The position numbers and the translations under genes were made by a program. 64,000 bases of DNA from the NCBI GenBank assembly GCA_002724315.1, contig PBOJ01000040.1, forward strand, positions 45,010 to 109,009, given 5' to 3'. The notes below the pieces were generated by a model. It saw only the letters and a list, made by a program, of their open reading frames with translations. It was not told where the DNA came from and made no database searches. Origin of the DNA: Planctomycetaceae bacterium (GTDB lineage Bacteria > Planctomycetota > Planctomycetia > Planctomycetales > Planctomycetaceae). Within the stretch, counting starts at the first letter, position 1; the number at the start of each line of letters is the position of its first letter. Below are positions 49,870 through 59,330 of the stretch, piece by piece.

Positions 49870-51627
49870 GTGACAGTCAGACCGGAAACCCGTTTCCTGT
49901 TGGTGGCGACCACCGCGCTGCTCGGCCTCCCCGCGTGCCTGGACGCCGCAGAACTTCACGTCGTCCGCGATGGCCGACTGATTCACGCGTCGTTGAACTG
50001 GCCCGAGGGAATCACGCCCGAGCGTCCCTACATCCCCGGTGACCCCTTCTGGGGCCAGTGGGTGCACTGCGGGGGAACCACCAGGGACGGCCTCTACGAT
50101 GTTCCGCTGGTGTTCGGAGGTCGCAACAATCACTCGCGATTTTCGACAGCGAAATCAGCATTGGGAGACTGCGAGTTCAAGGTGGTCTTCTCCTGCTCGG
50201 TCCACCTGAACCGGTTCCCGAACATCACCATCACCGATCGGGGCCAACTGCGTTTTTCGGGCAACGGGAGCCAGGTCTGGATGAGCGTCAGCAAGAGGTC
50301 TCTCCCGTTGAAACCGTTTGCGGCCGACTGCGGCAACAACCCGTTCGACGGCAAGTTGCACTCGCTGGCGGTCAAACGAACCGGTGACAAGATCTCGTTC
50401 TTCTACGATGGCAAGAAACTGAACGAGCAGCCGATCGATCCCGACGTCAATCTCCACCTGTGGTTCGACGGGCTGAAGAGTGCCACGAAGATCGCCAGCA
50501 TCAAGCTGACAGCCAAGAGGTTTTCCGACAAGCTGACAACGAACTTCACGTCGGCGGCTCCGATCGAGGTGATCTTTGACGGTTCGGGCAAGCCATCCCG
50601 AAAATCTGGCTCTGCGGCGGCGTATCGCATTCCGTCCCTGGCAGTCTCGCGCAAGGGCACGATCCTGGCTTTCGCCGAAGCCCGTCGGCAGAACGGGCGT
50701 GACATCGGCAATATCGACGCGGTGCTTCGCCGCAGTGAGGATCACGGCAAGACGTGGGGGCCGGAAATCGTCGTCATGGACGACGGGGAACACTCGGTGA
50801 ACAACCCCTCCCCGATCGTGGACCCGGATACGGGACGGATCTGGCTGTTCCTGGGCCGGATCGACATCGCCACACTGGCACAGGGCTGGAATCCGCGTCG
50901 ATTCGTTCGTCAGTTTGTGACCTTCAGCGACGACGACGGCAGGACCTGGTCCCGGCCGGTAGACGCCAGCAAGACCATCCGCGAACAGTTGAAGCCCGGC
51001 CGCGAGGTCATTCTGCCGGGCCCGGGAGGCGGTTTTGTGACCGAGCGCGGCAAGACAGCCGGTCGTCTGATCGTGCCGATGAACTACACGACCGGTGCCG
51101 CCCACTGGGTGGCCGGTGTCATCTACAGCGACGACCACGGAGTGACTTGGAAACCCGGCGGCGTCCTGCACTCAGGAGGCGCGGCCCTGGGCGAAGCCAA
51201 GGGCGTCGAACTGACTGACGGGTCGATACTCTTCAACGGCCGCACCTCGACGAAGCAGCGGGGCCTGACAGTCATTCCCAACGGAGGCACAACGGACACG
51301 ACCCGCTTTCGGTATGCGAAAGACCTCCCCGACCCCTCCTGCCAGGGAGCAGTCGTTCGTTACGCCTGGCCGCGAGACGGCCGGCCCGGCGTCATCCTGT
51401 ATTCCGGCCCGGGACTGGCCACCGGACGTGTGCAGGGAACCCTGTGGGCCAGCTACGATGACGGCAAAACCTGGCCGTGGAAACGGCAGTACTACCAGGG
51501 CCCTTCGGGCTACAGCGACGTCGGTGTCCTGCCCGACGGACGCGTGATCGTACTCTTCGAGAAGGACGGCAAGAGCAAGCTGGGCTTCACCGTTCTCCCC
51601 GGGCCACCCCCGTCGGTCACGCGGTGA
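49870..51627 (+). CDS. Secreted sialidase-like (BNR-repeat) glycosidase
   Basis: A 585-residue exported protein. The N-terminal part (about 30-190) is beta-rich and LamG-like (DKISFFYDGKKLNEQPIDP, NLHLWFDGLKSATKIASI). From about 205 the sialidase six-bladed propeller begins with AAYRIPSLAVSRKGTILAFAEARRQ, carrying the YRIP form of the F/YRIP motif and the start of the arginine triad. Asp-box repeats follow: SEDHGKTWG, SDDDGRTWS, SDDHGVTWK, SYDDGKTWP. This is the expected sequence of a GH33-type exo-alpha-sialidase, although related propellers act on other sugars. GTG start at 49870 with GAGG nearby; a weak lipobox-like LPAC lies in the signal peptide. Confidence 0.85.
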   Translation: MTVRPETRFLLVATTALLGLPACLDAAELHVVRDGRLIHASLNWPEGITPERPYIPGDPFWGQWVHCGGTTRDGLYDVPLVFGGRNNHSRFSTAKSALGDCEFKVVFSCSVHLNRFPNITITDRGQLRFSGNGSQVWMSVSKRSLPLKPFAADCGNNPFDGKLHSLAVKRTGDKISFFYDGKKLNEQPIDPDVNLHLWFDGLKSATKIASIKLTAKRFSDKLTTNFTSAAPIEVIFDGSGKPSRKSGSAAAYRIPSLAVSRKGTILAFAEARRQNGRDIGNIDAVLRRSEDHGKTWGPEIVVMDDGEHSVNNPSPIVDPDTGRIWLFLGRIDIATLAQGWNPRRFVRQFVTFSDDDGRTWSRPVDASKTIREQLKPGREVILPGPGGGFVTERGKTAGRLIVPMNYTTGAAHWVAGVIYSDDHGVTWKPGGVLHSGGAALGEAKGVELTDGSILFNGRTSTKQRGLTVIPNGGTTDTTRFRYAKDLPDPSCQGAVVRYAWPRDGRPGVILYSGPGLATGRVQGTLWASYDDGKTWPWKRQYYQGPSGYSDVGVLPDGRVIVLFEKDGKSKLGFTVLPGPPPSVTR

Positions 51628-51704
51628 CCGGGTCGGTGTCGCTCGCCCGATCACGAACGCGCTCCGACCATGCTGCCCGCACAACCAAAAGCACCTCTTC
51701 CGCC

Positions 51705-52964
51705 ATGAATCTGATCACTCCTCGATCTCCGGTCCACCCGATCTCACGACGCTCGTTTGTCACAGGCTCGCTGGCCGGACTGGGCGCGGTCTCACTGGGA
51801 CGTCCCCTGGATGCCGCCGAAGGGCGTCCTACCAATCGGCCACCCAAGAAACTGATCGGCTGGGGCACCGACGTCGCCTACCCGGCCAAGGTCCAGAACA
51901 CCATTCGCCAGGTTGAGGAACTGCCGCTGGACGGAATCGTCCTGAGCAATTTCAGCGGCAAGAAATCCGGCAAGGATTTCACGTTTGACTGGGAGTGCTT
52001 CGGCAGACAGAAGTTCGACCGCCAGGACCTGGCGCCCATGATCCAGATCCTGGCGAACACGAAATTCAAGCGATTCACCGATAACTTCCTGAGATTCACC
52101 GTGCAACCGGGAGACTTCGACTGGTTCGATGACTTCCGTGCCCCGCTACACAACGCACGCCTGTGGGCCGAAGTGGCCCGGGAAGTTGGTGCCAAGGGCT
52201 GGAAGTTCGATGTCGAGGACTACAAGGATCGTCTGTTCGTCTACAGCAAACAGAAGCTGGCCGCGACGAAGAGCTTCGAGGAATACGCAAGCCAGATCCG
52301 GCACCGCGGACGCCAGATGATGGAAGCCATCCAGTCACGCTTTCCCGACATCGTGTTGTTGCTGTCGCTGGCTCACAGCTACGTGAACCGGACCCCGGAT
52401 GCCGGACGGAAACTGGCCCAGTTGCCCTCCTACGGGCTGCTTCCAGCGTTCATTGATGGATTGATCGAAGCCGCCGGCCCCCGTGTGCGGATCATTGACG
52501 GCCAGGAACAGGCATACGGATACCTGGCGACCGAGGACTACTTCCGGGGTTATCACGACATCAAGCAACGTGCCCTGGAACTCGTGCCACGTCGCCTGTG
52601 GCAGAAATACCGCCGGAAGATGGAAGCCGGCGTGGCCATCTTCGCCAACTACCAGCTCGCCGTGAATCGCACCACCACCAGGTACTGGCCACCGCACTAC
52701 ATGACAAAGGAAACCCGTCTGCGTCTCTTCGAACAGAACATCTACCACGCGCTGAAAACCACAGACGAATACGCCTGGCTGTACAGCGAACACATGGGAT
52801 GGTGGGAATCGGGATACCAGGTGCCGACCCCCGATGGTGCTCTGCAGTCGATCCATTCAGCCCGCGAGAAATTCACCGCCAACAAGCCCCTGGGATTCGA
52901 CCTCGACAACGAAATCGCCCAGGCTCGTCTGAAGATGAAAGAGGCAACACGACGAAAGAAGTGA
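51705..52964 (+). CDS. Tat-exported protein of unknown function, possibly TIM-barrel
   Basis: A 419-residue protein with twin-arginine signal ISRRSFVTGSLAGLGAVSL. The mature part begins KKLIGWGTDVAYPAKVQNTI and continues with features suggesting a barrel-type hydrolase: ELPLDGIVLSNFSG, DWFDDFRAPLHNARLWAEVAREVGAKGWKFDVEDYKDRLF, YRSRFPDI-like stretch SRFPDIVLLLSLAHSYV. No family was recognised and no catalytic pair is assigned. It follows the sialidase-like gene on the same strand, and both are exported, which points to a joint role in glycan breakdown. The open frame starts far upstream within the sialidase gene and is not supported. Confidence 0.7.
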   Translation: MNLITPRSPVHPISRRSFVTGSLAGLGAVSLGRPLDAAEGRPTNRPPKKLIGWGTDVAYPAKVQNTIRQVEELPLDGIVLSNFSGKKSGKDFTFDWECFGRQKFDRQDLAPMIQILANTKFKRFTDNFLRFTVQPGDFDWFDDFRAPLHNARLWAEVAREVGAKGWKFDVEDYKDRLFVYSKQKLAATKSFEEYASQIRHRGRQMMEAIQSRFPDIVLLLSLAHSYVNRTPDAGRKLAQLPSYGLLPAFIDGLIEAAGPRVRIIDGQEQAYGYLATEDYFRGYHDIKQRALELVPRRLWQKYRRKMEAGVAIFANYQLAVNRTTTRYWPPHYMTKETRLRLFEQNIYHALKTTDEYAWLYSEHMGWWESGYQVPTPDGALQSIHSAREKFTANKPLGFDLDNEIAQARLKMKEATRRKK

Positions 52965-53097
52965 CCGCCGGTCGCGACAAGTTGTGGCCCCGCCACCGGA
53001 ACCTCGCACCGCGCGATTGCTCACACGCGGAGAAAAACTGCGAGTCGATTGGTTTCGGGACTGTCGTCGCAGGTGTGGAACCGAGACATTGCGGGCG

Positions 53098-53337
53098 ATG
53101 CCGACTCCCACCACCAGGCTGTTTTCTCCTGCCATCGTGACGATCGCCTTGTGCGCCATGTCGTCGTCGTCCTTGGCCCGAGAGAAAGCCGACACGTCCC
53201 AGGACAGCCGGGCCACAGTGGCCACGAGATCACGCGGACCAGCACATCCTGGCGAAGCTCGAAAACGCCGGCCTGAGACCGGTCGCCGACGCCGACCGTT
53301 CCACGTGGTTGCGACGCGTGAGTTTCGACCTGGCTGG
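53098..53337 (+). pseudogene. Remnant of a PSCyt/DUF1549 gene
   Basis: A decayed gene in the 497-bp space before the minus-strand DUF1501 gene. One frame (from ATG 53098) encodes a good signal peptide, MPTPTTRLFSPAIVTIALCA then MSSSSLAREKADTS. The following frame, shifted by one base from about 53228, encodes DQHILAKLENAGLRPVADA and then RSTWLRRVSFDLAG, which resembles the start of DUF1549 in the two intact copies (for example LARLE..GL.P...AD...LIRRV.FDLTG). The cytochrome domain expected between them is missing. The rest of the protein is absent. The remaining 160 bp up to 53461 show nothing recognisable. Confidence 0.65.
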
Positions 53338-53461
53338 CCGTGTTCGGCCGGGTGGTCCACGATATCCTGGGCCAAGATCCCCTACCCGAGGGTAACGTCG
53401 AACCCGGCGCGGGGTGTTCACGTCATCCGATTCGCAACCACAGCAAACAATTGGCTGCGGA

Positions 53462-54898
53462 TCAGTTGATGATCTCCTGGACCACCCGCGACTTCTCGAC
53501 ACCGGTCAGTTTCTGGTCGAGGCCCTGGAAAGCGAACGTGAGCCCACGATGGTCGATGCCCAGCAGGTGCAGCATCGTCGCATGAAGGTCCCGTACGTGA
53601 ACGGGATTCTCGACCACGTTGTAGCTGAAGTCGTCCGTCTTGCCGTAGTGCATCCCTCCCTTGATCCCCCCACCAGCCAGCCATCCCGAAAAGCAGCGGG
53701 GATGGTGGTCGCGGCCATATTTTTCACGGCCGATATTGCCCTGGCCGAACACAGTCCGTCCGAATTCCCCGACGAACACGACCAGTGTGTCGTTGAGCAG
53801 CCCACGCAACTTGAGATCCTTGAGCAACGCGGCAGTCGGTTGATCGATGTCCCGGCACTGCCCCCTCATGTTGTCCGGCAGGTTGGTGTGGTGATCCCAG
53901 CCACGATGGAACAATTGCACAAACCGCACGTCTCTCTCGATCATCCGACGCGCCAGCAGGCAGTTTCTCGCATAGGAACCGGGCTTGTTGACCTCCGGGC
54001 CATACATCTCCAGCACCTGCTTCGACTCCCCGGACACGTCGGTCAGTTCCGGAACCGATGACTGCATGCGGAAGGCCATCTCCTGCTGAGCGATGGTTGT
54101 CTGGATTTCGGGATCGCCAATCTCCGAAAGATGCTTCCGGTTCAACTGGGCCAGCGAGTCCAGCATGCTGCGGCGGACCCTGCTGTCGATCCCCTTCGGA
54201 TTGGAGAGAAACAACACGGGATCGCCCACCGTCTGGAAAGACGTTCCCTGGTGTCTGGAGGGAAGAAATCCACTGCCCCACAGCCGGGAATAGAGCGCCT
54301 GGACGTTGACTCGACCACTCCAGAAGGCCGAGGGCATCACCACGAAGTCCGGGAGGTCCCTGTTCAGTGATCCCAGGCCGTAGCTCAGCCAGGAGCCCAT
54401 GCTCGGCTTGCCGGGGATTTCCGCCCCGGTGCAGAACGAGGTCTTGCCCGGGTCGTGATTGATGGCATTGGTATTGAAGGAATGAACCAGGCACAGGTCA
54501 TCGGCCGACGCCGAAAGATGAGGCAGGAGTTCGCACATCCACACCCCGCTCTTTCCCTGCTGGGCGAACTTGAACGTCGATGGCGCGATGAGCTTCTGTC
54601 GGCCACGAGTCATCGCCGTAACCCGCTGGCCTTTCACGACCGACTGGGGCAACTCGGTCTTGAAGAGCTTGTGGAGGTTCGGCTTGTAGTCAAACAGGTC
54701 CACCTGGCTCGGAGCCCCGGCCATGAACAGGAAAATGACCCGCTTGGCCCTGGCCGCGGGGACCCCGTCGGAATCGGCCGCATCGGCCCGGCCGTTGATC
54801 AGGGACGCGCCGACAGCCGCCCCGAGCCCCACGCCGGAGGTGCCCAGAAAGGACCGCCGCGTCTGAAGGTCACCGTACTCTGAAACGGGATCTGTCAT
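53462..54898 (-). CDS. Tat-exported DUF1501 protein, module B
   Basis: A 478-residue DUF1501 (PF07394) protein with twin-arginine signal [19 protein letters not shown]. Core motifs parallel module [63 protein letters not shown] (one tract), [19 protein letters not shown], and [12 protein letters not shown] with [10 protein letters not shown]. One difference is [18 protein letters not shown] in place of the A copy. The upstream PSCyt gene stops one base before the ATG chosen (54898), so this is a two-gene operon. The longer frame to 54940 is not needed. Confidence 0.9.
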   Translation of the reverse strand: MTDPVSEYGDLQTRRSFLGTSGVGLGAAVGASLINGRADAADSDGVPAARAKRVIFLFMAGAPSQVDLFDYKPNLHKLFKTELPQSVVKGQRVTAMTRGRQKLIAPSTFKFAQQGKSGVWMCELLPHLSASADDLCLVHSFNTNAINHDPGKTSFCTGAEIPGKPSMGSWLSYGLGSLNRDLPDFVVMPSAFWSGRVNVQALYSRLWGSGFLPSRHQGTSFQTVGDPVLFLSNPKGIDSRVRRSMLDSLAQLNRKHLSEIGDPEIQTTIAQQEMAFRMQSSVPELTDVSGESKQVLEMYGPEVNKPGSYARNCLLARRMIERDVRFVQLFHRGWDHHTNLPDNMRGQCRDIDQPTAALLKDLKLRGLLNDTLVVFVGEFGRTVFGQGNIGREKYGRDHHPRCFSGWLAGGGIKGGMHYGKTDDFSYNVVENPVHVRDLHATMLHLLGIDHRGLTFAFQGLDQKLTGVEKSRVVQEIIN

Positions 54899-54899
54899 G

Positions 54900-57341
54900 C
54901 TATTCTCGAGTTTTCGTGATATCGAGGTTGTAGAGAGCATTGACCACCACGGTCCATGCGGCGAGTTGGACTTGCTTGCCGGCGGTGGCCAGCTTCACTC
55001 CACGGCAAACCTCAACCGCCAGTTCAGGACGCTCGCGATAGTTCTTCTCGAGGGTCCGCAGGAGTTCCGACAGGATCCGTCGCTCCTGCTTGTCGGGAAG
55101 CCGGGAAGTGACCGTTTCGAACGCAAAAGCCAAACGCCGCGAGGTGCTGGTCTTTTTCAGCCCCAGAACCTTGCGGGCGAGTTCACGCGCCGCCCTCAGA
55201 TACTCGGCTTCGTTCAGCAGCAGCAAGGCCTGGGACGGCGTGTTGGTGCGTTCGCGGCGAGCGATGCATGCGTCCCGAATCGGGGCATTGAGAATGGTCA
55301 TCTGGGGCGGCGGCATTCCGCGTTTCCAGTACGTGTAGAGACTGCGGCGGTAGATGGCGTCTCCCGAATCGGCCCGAAATCGCTCGCCGATCATCGTGAC
55401 CGACTTCCAGAGACCATCCGGTTGAGGCGGCTTGACACTTTTGCCGTACATCGTGTTCACCAGCAGGCCACTGGTAGCAAGAATCTGGTCTCGGATCATC
55501 TCGGCGTCCATCCGGAAACGGGACCCGCGAGCCAGCAGCCGGTTTTCCGGATCGGCAGCGAATTGGTCCGGTGTGGACGTCGATGACTGGCGGTAGGTCC
55601 GTGACATCACGATCTGCCTGACCAGGGCCTTGACGTCCCATCCCGACTCGACAAAGGACACCGCGAGAAGATCCAGCAACTCGGGATACACGGGAACCTC
55701 TCCCTGGGTTCCGAGATCTTCGGACGTCTTCACCAGGCCGGTCCCGAAGAACTGCTGCCAGAAGCGGTTGACTGCAACCCGGGCTGTCAGCGGGTGGCCC
55801 GGATCAACGAACCATTCGGCCAGGTCCATTCGCGTCGCCGTCTTTCCGGTTTTCTTCAAAGGGGGCAGGAACTCCGGGGTGTTCCGCTCAACCAGGTCAC
55901 CGGGAACATCGTATTGGCCCCGGATCCGGATATGGGTCGGACGCGTCTCCTGGCGTTCTTTCATCACCATCGCCCGCAGGATGTCCCGGTCAAGCCGATC
56001 ACGCATTCCCTTCAGGCCGGCGTTGCTGGCTGTGAGAGCCTTGAGTTCCGCGGCAAGCGCTTTCTTCTTCGGTGGATCTTTCTCGGCGTCCACTTTCGTT
56101 TTCAGGGCCTTCAGGGCCTCAAGCCCCGCAGCGATCTTCTTGTCCAACTGCTGCAGTTTTTTGTCCTGTCCGGGTGTTGCCAACGCGAGGAATGGCGGCT
56201 GCAAACCGTTCTTGGGACGGCCATTGGTTTCGGGTGCCGCATCGATGTTGTTGAAGAAAGCGAACAGAGAATAGAAATCCTTCTGCGTGAGCGGGTCGTA
56301 CTTGTGCTCGTGACAGGTCGCGCAATGGACGGTCAATCCCATGAAGGCGGTGCCGACAGCCGTAACCCGGTCGACCACGTTCTTGAAGAAGCTCTCCTCC
56401 GGCAATGCGGTCCCGCGGTCAATGATCAGGTGCAACCGGTTGAACCCCGTGGCCACCAGTTGATCATTGGTCGGTTCGCGGTACAGGTCACCTGCCAGTT
56501 GGTAACGGACGAAATCGTCGTAGCCGAGATTGTCGTTGAACGCCCGGATGACCCAATTGCGGTAAGCGATGAAGTTCCGGTAGAAGTCCTTGTGCATTCC
56601 GTTGGTGTCGGCGAAGCGCACCAGGTCCAACCAGTAGCGTGCGACGTGCTCGCCGTACTGTTTCTTGGCCAGCAAACGATCGACGAGGACCCTGTAGGCT
56701 TGTGGCCGATCGTCGGCCAGGAAGGTCCGGATTTCCTCGAGGGTTGGCGGCAATCCCGTCAGGTCGAAGGTCACCCTCCGGATCAGCGTCCGCTGGTCCG
56801 CTTCCTCGGCCGGCTCCAGGCCCAGGGACTCGAGCTTCGCCAGGACGTGGAGATCGATGGGTTGCTGACTCCACTTGCGGTTCTTGACCGTGGGAGTGCC
56901 TGGCTTCCGGGGAGGCACAAAGGTCCAGAACCGCTCGTAAGCTGCGCCGGCCTTGATCCACCGCTTGATGATTGCTCGTTCCGCACTGGAGAGCGGCTTC
57001 TTGCGGGCGCTCGGTGGAGGCATCATCTCGTCGGCATCATCGGTCGTGATCCGATGCCAGAGCTGGCTTTCCTTGAGCGAACCCGGCTTGACCGCCGTCG
57101 AACCACCGTGAGTGCGATACGCTCCGTCTTCTCCATCGGCACGATCAAGCCGCAAACTGGCCTTCCGAGCCTTTGCGTCGGGACCATGACAGGTGAAACA
57201 GCGGGCAGCAAGAATCGGGAAGACGTCGCGATTGAAGGAGACCCTGCCAGTCGGCGGCGGAGTCTCACTCGCATCCACCCGGGCCGTTTCCACTGTCAAA
57301 AGAGCCGCCAAGATCAACGAGAGGGTCAACGTCCGGTTCAT
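54900..57341 (-). CDS. PSCyt1-DUF1549-DUF1553 exported cytochrome-like protein, module B
   Basis: Planctomycete-specific three-part protein, 813 residues. Signal peptide [20 protein letters not shown]. PSCyt1 with C48-F-T-C51-H52 in [12 protein letters not shown], then [24 protein letters not shown]1549 has [19 protein letters not shown] and [17 protein letters not shown], followed by [18 protein letters not shown]1553 from about residue 530 has [29 protein letters not shown] and ends [22 protein letters not shown]. The two CxxCH motifs suggest two hemes or a metal site. The ATG at 57341 has GGAG eight bases before it; the open frame runs to 57524 without a signal peptide at its start. Paralogue of the 45.5-48.1 kb gene. 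Confidence 0.9.
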   Translation of the reverse strand: MNRTLTLSLILAALLTVETARVDASETPPPTGRVSFNRDVFPILAARCFTCHGPDAKARKASLRLDRADGEDGAYRTHGGSTAVKPGSLKESQLWHRITTDDADEMMPPPSARKKPLSSAERAIIKRWIKAGAAYERFWTFVPPRKPGTPTVKNRKWSQQPIDLHVLAKLESLGLEPAEEADQRTLIRRVTFDLTGLPPTLEEIRTFLADDRPQAYRVLVDRLLAKKQYGEHVARYWLDLVRFADTNGMHKDFYRNFIAYRNWVIRAFNDNLGYDDFVRYQLAGDLYREPTNDQLVATGFNRLHLIIDRGTALPEESFFKNVVDRVTAVGTAFMGLTVHCATCHEHKYDPLTQKDFYSLFAFFNNIDAAPETNGRPKNGLQPPFLALATPGQDKKLQQLDKKIAAGLEALKALKTKVDAEKDPPKKKALAAELKALTASNAGLKGMRDRLDRDILRAMVMKERQETRPTHIRIRGQYDVPGDLVERNTPEFLPPLKKTGKTATRMDLAEWFVDPGHPLTARVAVNRFWQQFFGTGLVKTSEDLGTQGEVPVYPELLDLLAVSFVESGWDVKALVRQIVMSRTYRQSSTSTPDQFAADPENRLLARGSRFRMDAEMIRDQILATSGLLVNTMYGKSVKPPQPDGLWKSVTMIGERFRADSGDAIYRRSLYTYWKRGMPPPQMTILNAPIRDACIARRERTNTPSQALLLLNEAEYLRAARELARKVLGLKKTSTSRRLAFAFETVTSRLPDKQERRILSELLRTLEKNYRERPELAVEVCRGVKLATAGKQVQLAAWTVVVNALYNLDITKTRE

Positions 57342-57637
57342 CAGTTGGACTCCAACCTGGTCTTCATCGTATTGCGTCACGGTGGTCCGTCGCATCTTAC
57401 GGACACCGCCGGTCTTTGTGAGATCTCCCCCAGTCTCGCCTTCCGGGCCACGGCGTTCAACCCGCCGGATCCAGACCGCAACATCCGGCTCCACACAAAG
57501 GAAACCCCAAACCGGGTGAACCACCAGGAACGGCCCTGCAGTTGGTCGTCCCCGGCCCTTGGGACTAGACTGACTTTTCCCTCAAACGGTCACGGCCCCC
57601 TTGTTCGGGTCCCATTGGAAACCAACCGGAGCGTCTG

Positions 57638-59227
57638 ATGAACAGGTTTGTGTCACCTCTCGTGCTATGCGCTGCCATTCTCGGATCCGTCGCTGATGCG
57701 GGCGAGGATTCCCGCCCGGTTGACATCGGCAGCCGCCTGGAACTGCTGGTTGACGACGCCTTGATCGACAAGCTCGATGGCCTGGCCTTCAAGTTGCATT
57801 CTCCCCGCGCGGCCGAGGTCGCCCTGGAATTCAACAAGCCCTGGGAAGGGTCGGGCAACCACTACATCACCGTCTTCCGAGACGAGGACGGATATCACAT
57901 GTACTACCACTCGGTGACCGGCCGCAGTAACGCAGCCAGTGGAAAAGGCTGGACCAGTTACACCTGCTACGCGACCAGCCAGGACGGGGTGAAATGGGTC
58001 CGTCCCAACCTCGGCCTCTACGAGTTCCAGGGTTCGAAGAAAAACAACATCGTCTTCCCGGGTCCATTCGGATTCGAAGACGGTGCCCTGTTGTTTCCCT
58101 ATCCCAATCGCAGGCCAGGTGCGCCGCCCGAACAGCGGTACCTGGCTCCCGGAGCACGCGTTCAACGAACAGGTGACAGCGAGATCATCCGGTTGTACCT
58201 GTTCGCGTCCCCGGATCGGGTGAGATGGCGACAGGTCGGCAAGACGGCAATCATCAACGGGCTGGGAACGAAAAAGCCGAGCACCTTCTACCCGCCGGCC
58301 AACCTGCTCGACAGTGACCATTCCCTGTTCTGGGACGCCCCGTCGAAGCGGTACACCCTTTTCATGCGGGATCAGCGCGTGCTGGCCGGCAGCGGTGAGC
58401 GGCTGCGCGCTGTACGTCGCGCGACGTCAACCGACCTGATCAACTGGTCATACCCGGAATGGACGCACATGAAGCCGTCACCGCCGGACCAGTTCTACAC
58501 CTTCGGAGCCCGACCCTACTTCCGTGCACCGCACATGTACCTGGCGTTCCCGATGCGGTACGTCCGCTGGCGAAATGCCCGGCTGCCGGCCAAGTACAAG
58601 AAACAACTCGGCGTGGGAGTCTCCGACACGGTCTTCGTCAGTAGCCGGGACGGCCTGCACTGGGATCGCCGATTCCTGGAAGCGTTCATCCGCCCCGGTC
58701 TGGACCCGCTCAAGTGGACCGATCGCAGCAATCACACCTCGATGGGACTTGTCCCCACCGGAACCAACGAGATGTCGGTCTACACACTCGAATACTTTCG
58801 CCTGCCGGTTCCCCGTGTCAGGCGACAGGTGATGCGAGTCGATGGCGTGGCCTCGATCAACGCCCCCTACGCCGGTGGACGACTGACAACCCGGCCACTG
58901 GTGTTCCGAGGAAACCGGCTGGTCATCAACGCGTCGACCTCGGCCAGCGGCGGCGTCCGCGTCGAGATCCTGCAACCCGACGGGACGCCTATCGACCGGT
59001 TTGCCGGAGACAACGCCATCGAGTTCTTCGGTGACTCGATCGCACAAGTGGTCCGATGGGACCAGGGACCGGATGTCAGTTCCCTGGCGGGCAAACCGGT
59101 TCGGCTGCGATTCCTGATGAAAGACGCCGACCTCTACTCATTCCGGTTCTCGAAATCAGCTCCGCCCGCTGCCCAGTCCAGACGTTCCGCCGGCCGGCCA
59201 CGAACCCCGGTCCCACCTCGTTGCTGA
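57638..59227 (+). CDS. Exported propeller protein (GH32/GH43-like), module B
   Basis: A 529-residue exported protein with signal peptide about 1-22 (MNRFVSPLVLCAAILGSVADA). The body mirrors the module A propeller: LELLVDDALIDKLDGLAFKLH, YITVFRDEDGYHMYYHSVTG, CYATSQDGVKWVRPNLGLYEF, SLFWDAPSKRYTLFMRDQR, VFVSSRDGLHWDRRFLEAF, and a C-terminal beta-sandwich ending KPVRLRFLMKDADLYSFRF. The five-bladed fold is shared with GH32 and GH43 enzymes, but the catalytic residues were not located. GGAG lies six bases before the start. It diverges from the module B operon with a 296-bp gap that shows no clear promoter. Confidence 0.8.
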   Translation: MNRFVSPLVLCAAILGSVADAGEDSRPVDIGSRLELLVDDALIDKLDGLAFKLHSPRAAEVALEFNKPWEGSGNHYITVFRDEDGYHMYYHSVTGRSNAASGKGWTSYTCYATSQDGVKWVRPNLGLYEFQGSKKNNIVFPGPFGFEDGALLFPYPNRRPGAPPEQRYLAPGARVQRTGDSEIIRLYLFASPDRVRWRQVGKTAIINGLGTKKPSTFYPPANLLDSDHSLFWDAPSKRYTLFMRDQRVLAGSGERLRAVRRATSTDLINWSYPEWTHMKPSPPDQFYTFGARPYFRAPHMYLAFPMRYVRWRNARLPAKYKKQLGVGVSDTVFVSSRDGLHWDRRFLEAFIRPGLDPLKWTDRSNHTSMGLVPTGTNEMSVYTLEYFRLPVPRVRRQVMRVDGVASINAPYAGGRLTTRPLVFRGNRLVINASTSASGGVRVEILQPDGTPIDRFAGDNAIEFFGDSIAQVVRWDQGPDVSSLAGKPVRLRFLMKDADLYSFRFSKSAPPAAQSRRSAGRPRTPVPPRC

Positions 59228-59330
59228 AGGGATTCCAGGAGGTCGAGGGGGTGTTCACCAACGCGTTAGTTGTGGGAGCGTTACATCCCTTGTCAGAATG
59301 TGCTCGGACAATGGTCGGGGAGACGAGAAC

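Noticed and set aside
53338..53461. Possible continuation of the PSCyt remnant
   Set aside because: After about 53337 no frame resembles DUF1549 or DUF1553, so the pseudogene call stops there.
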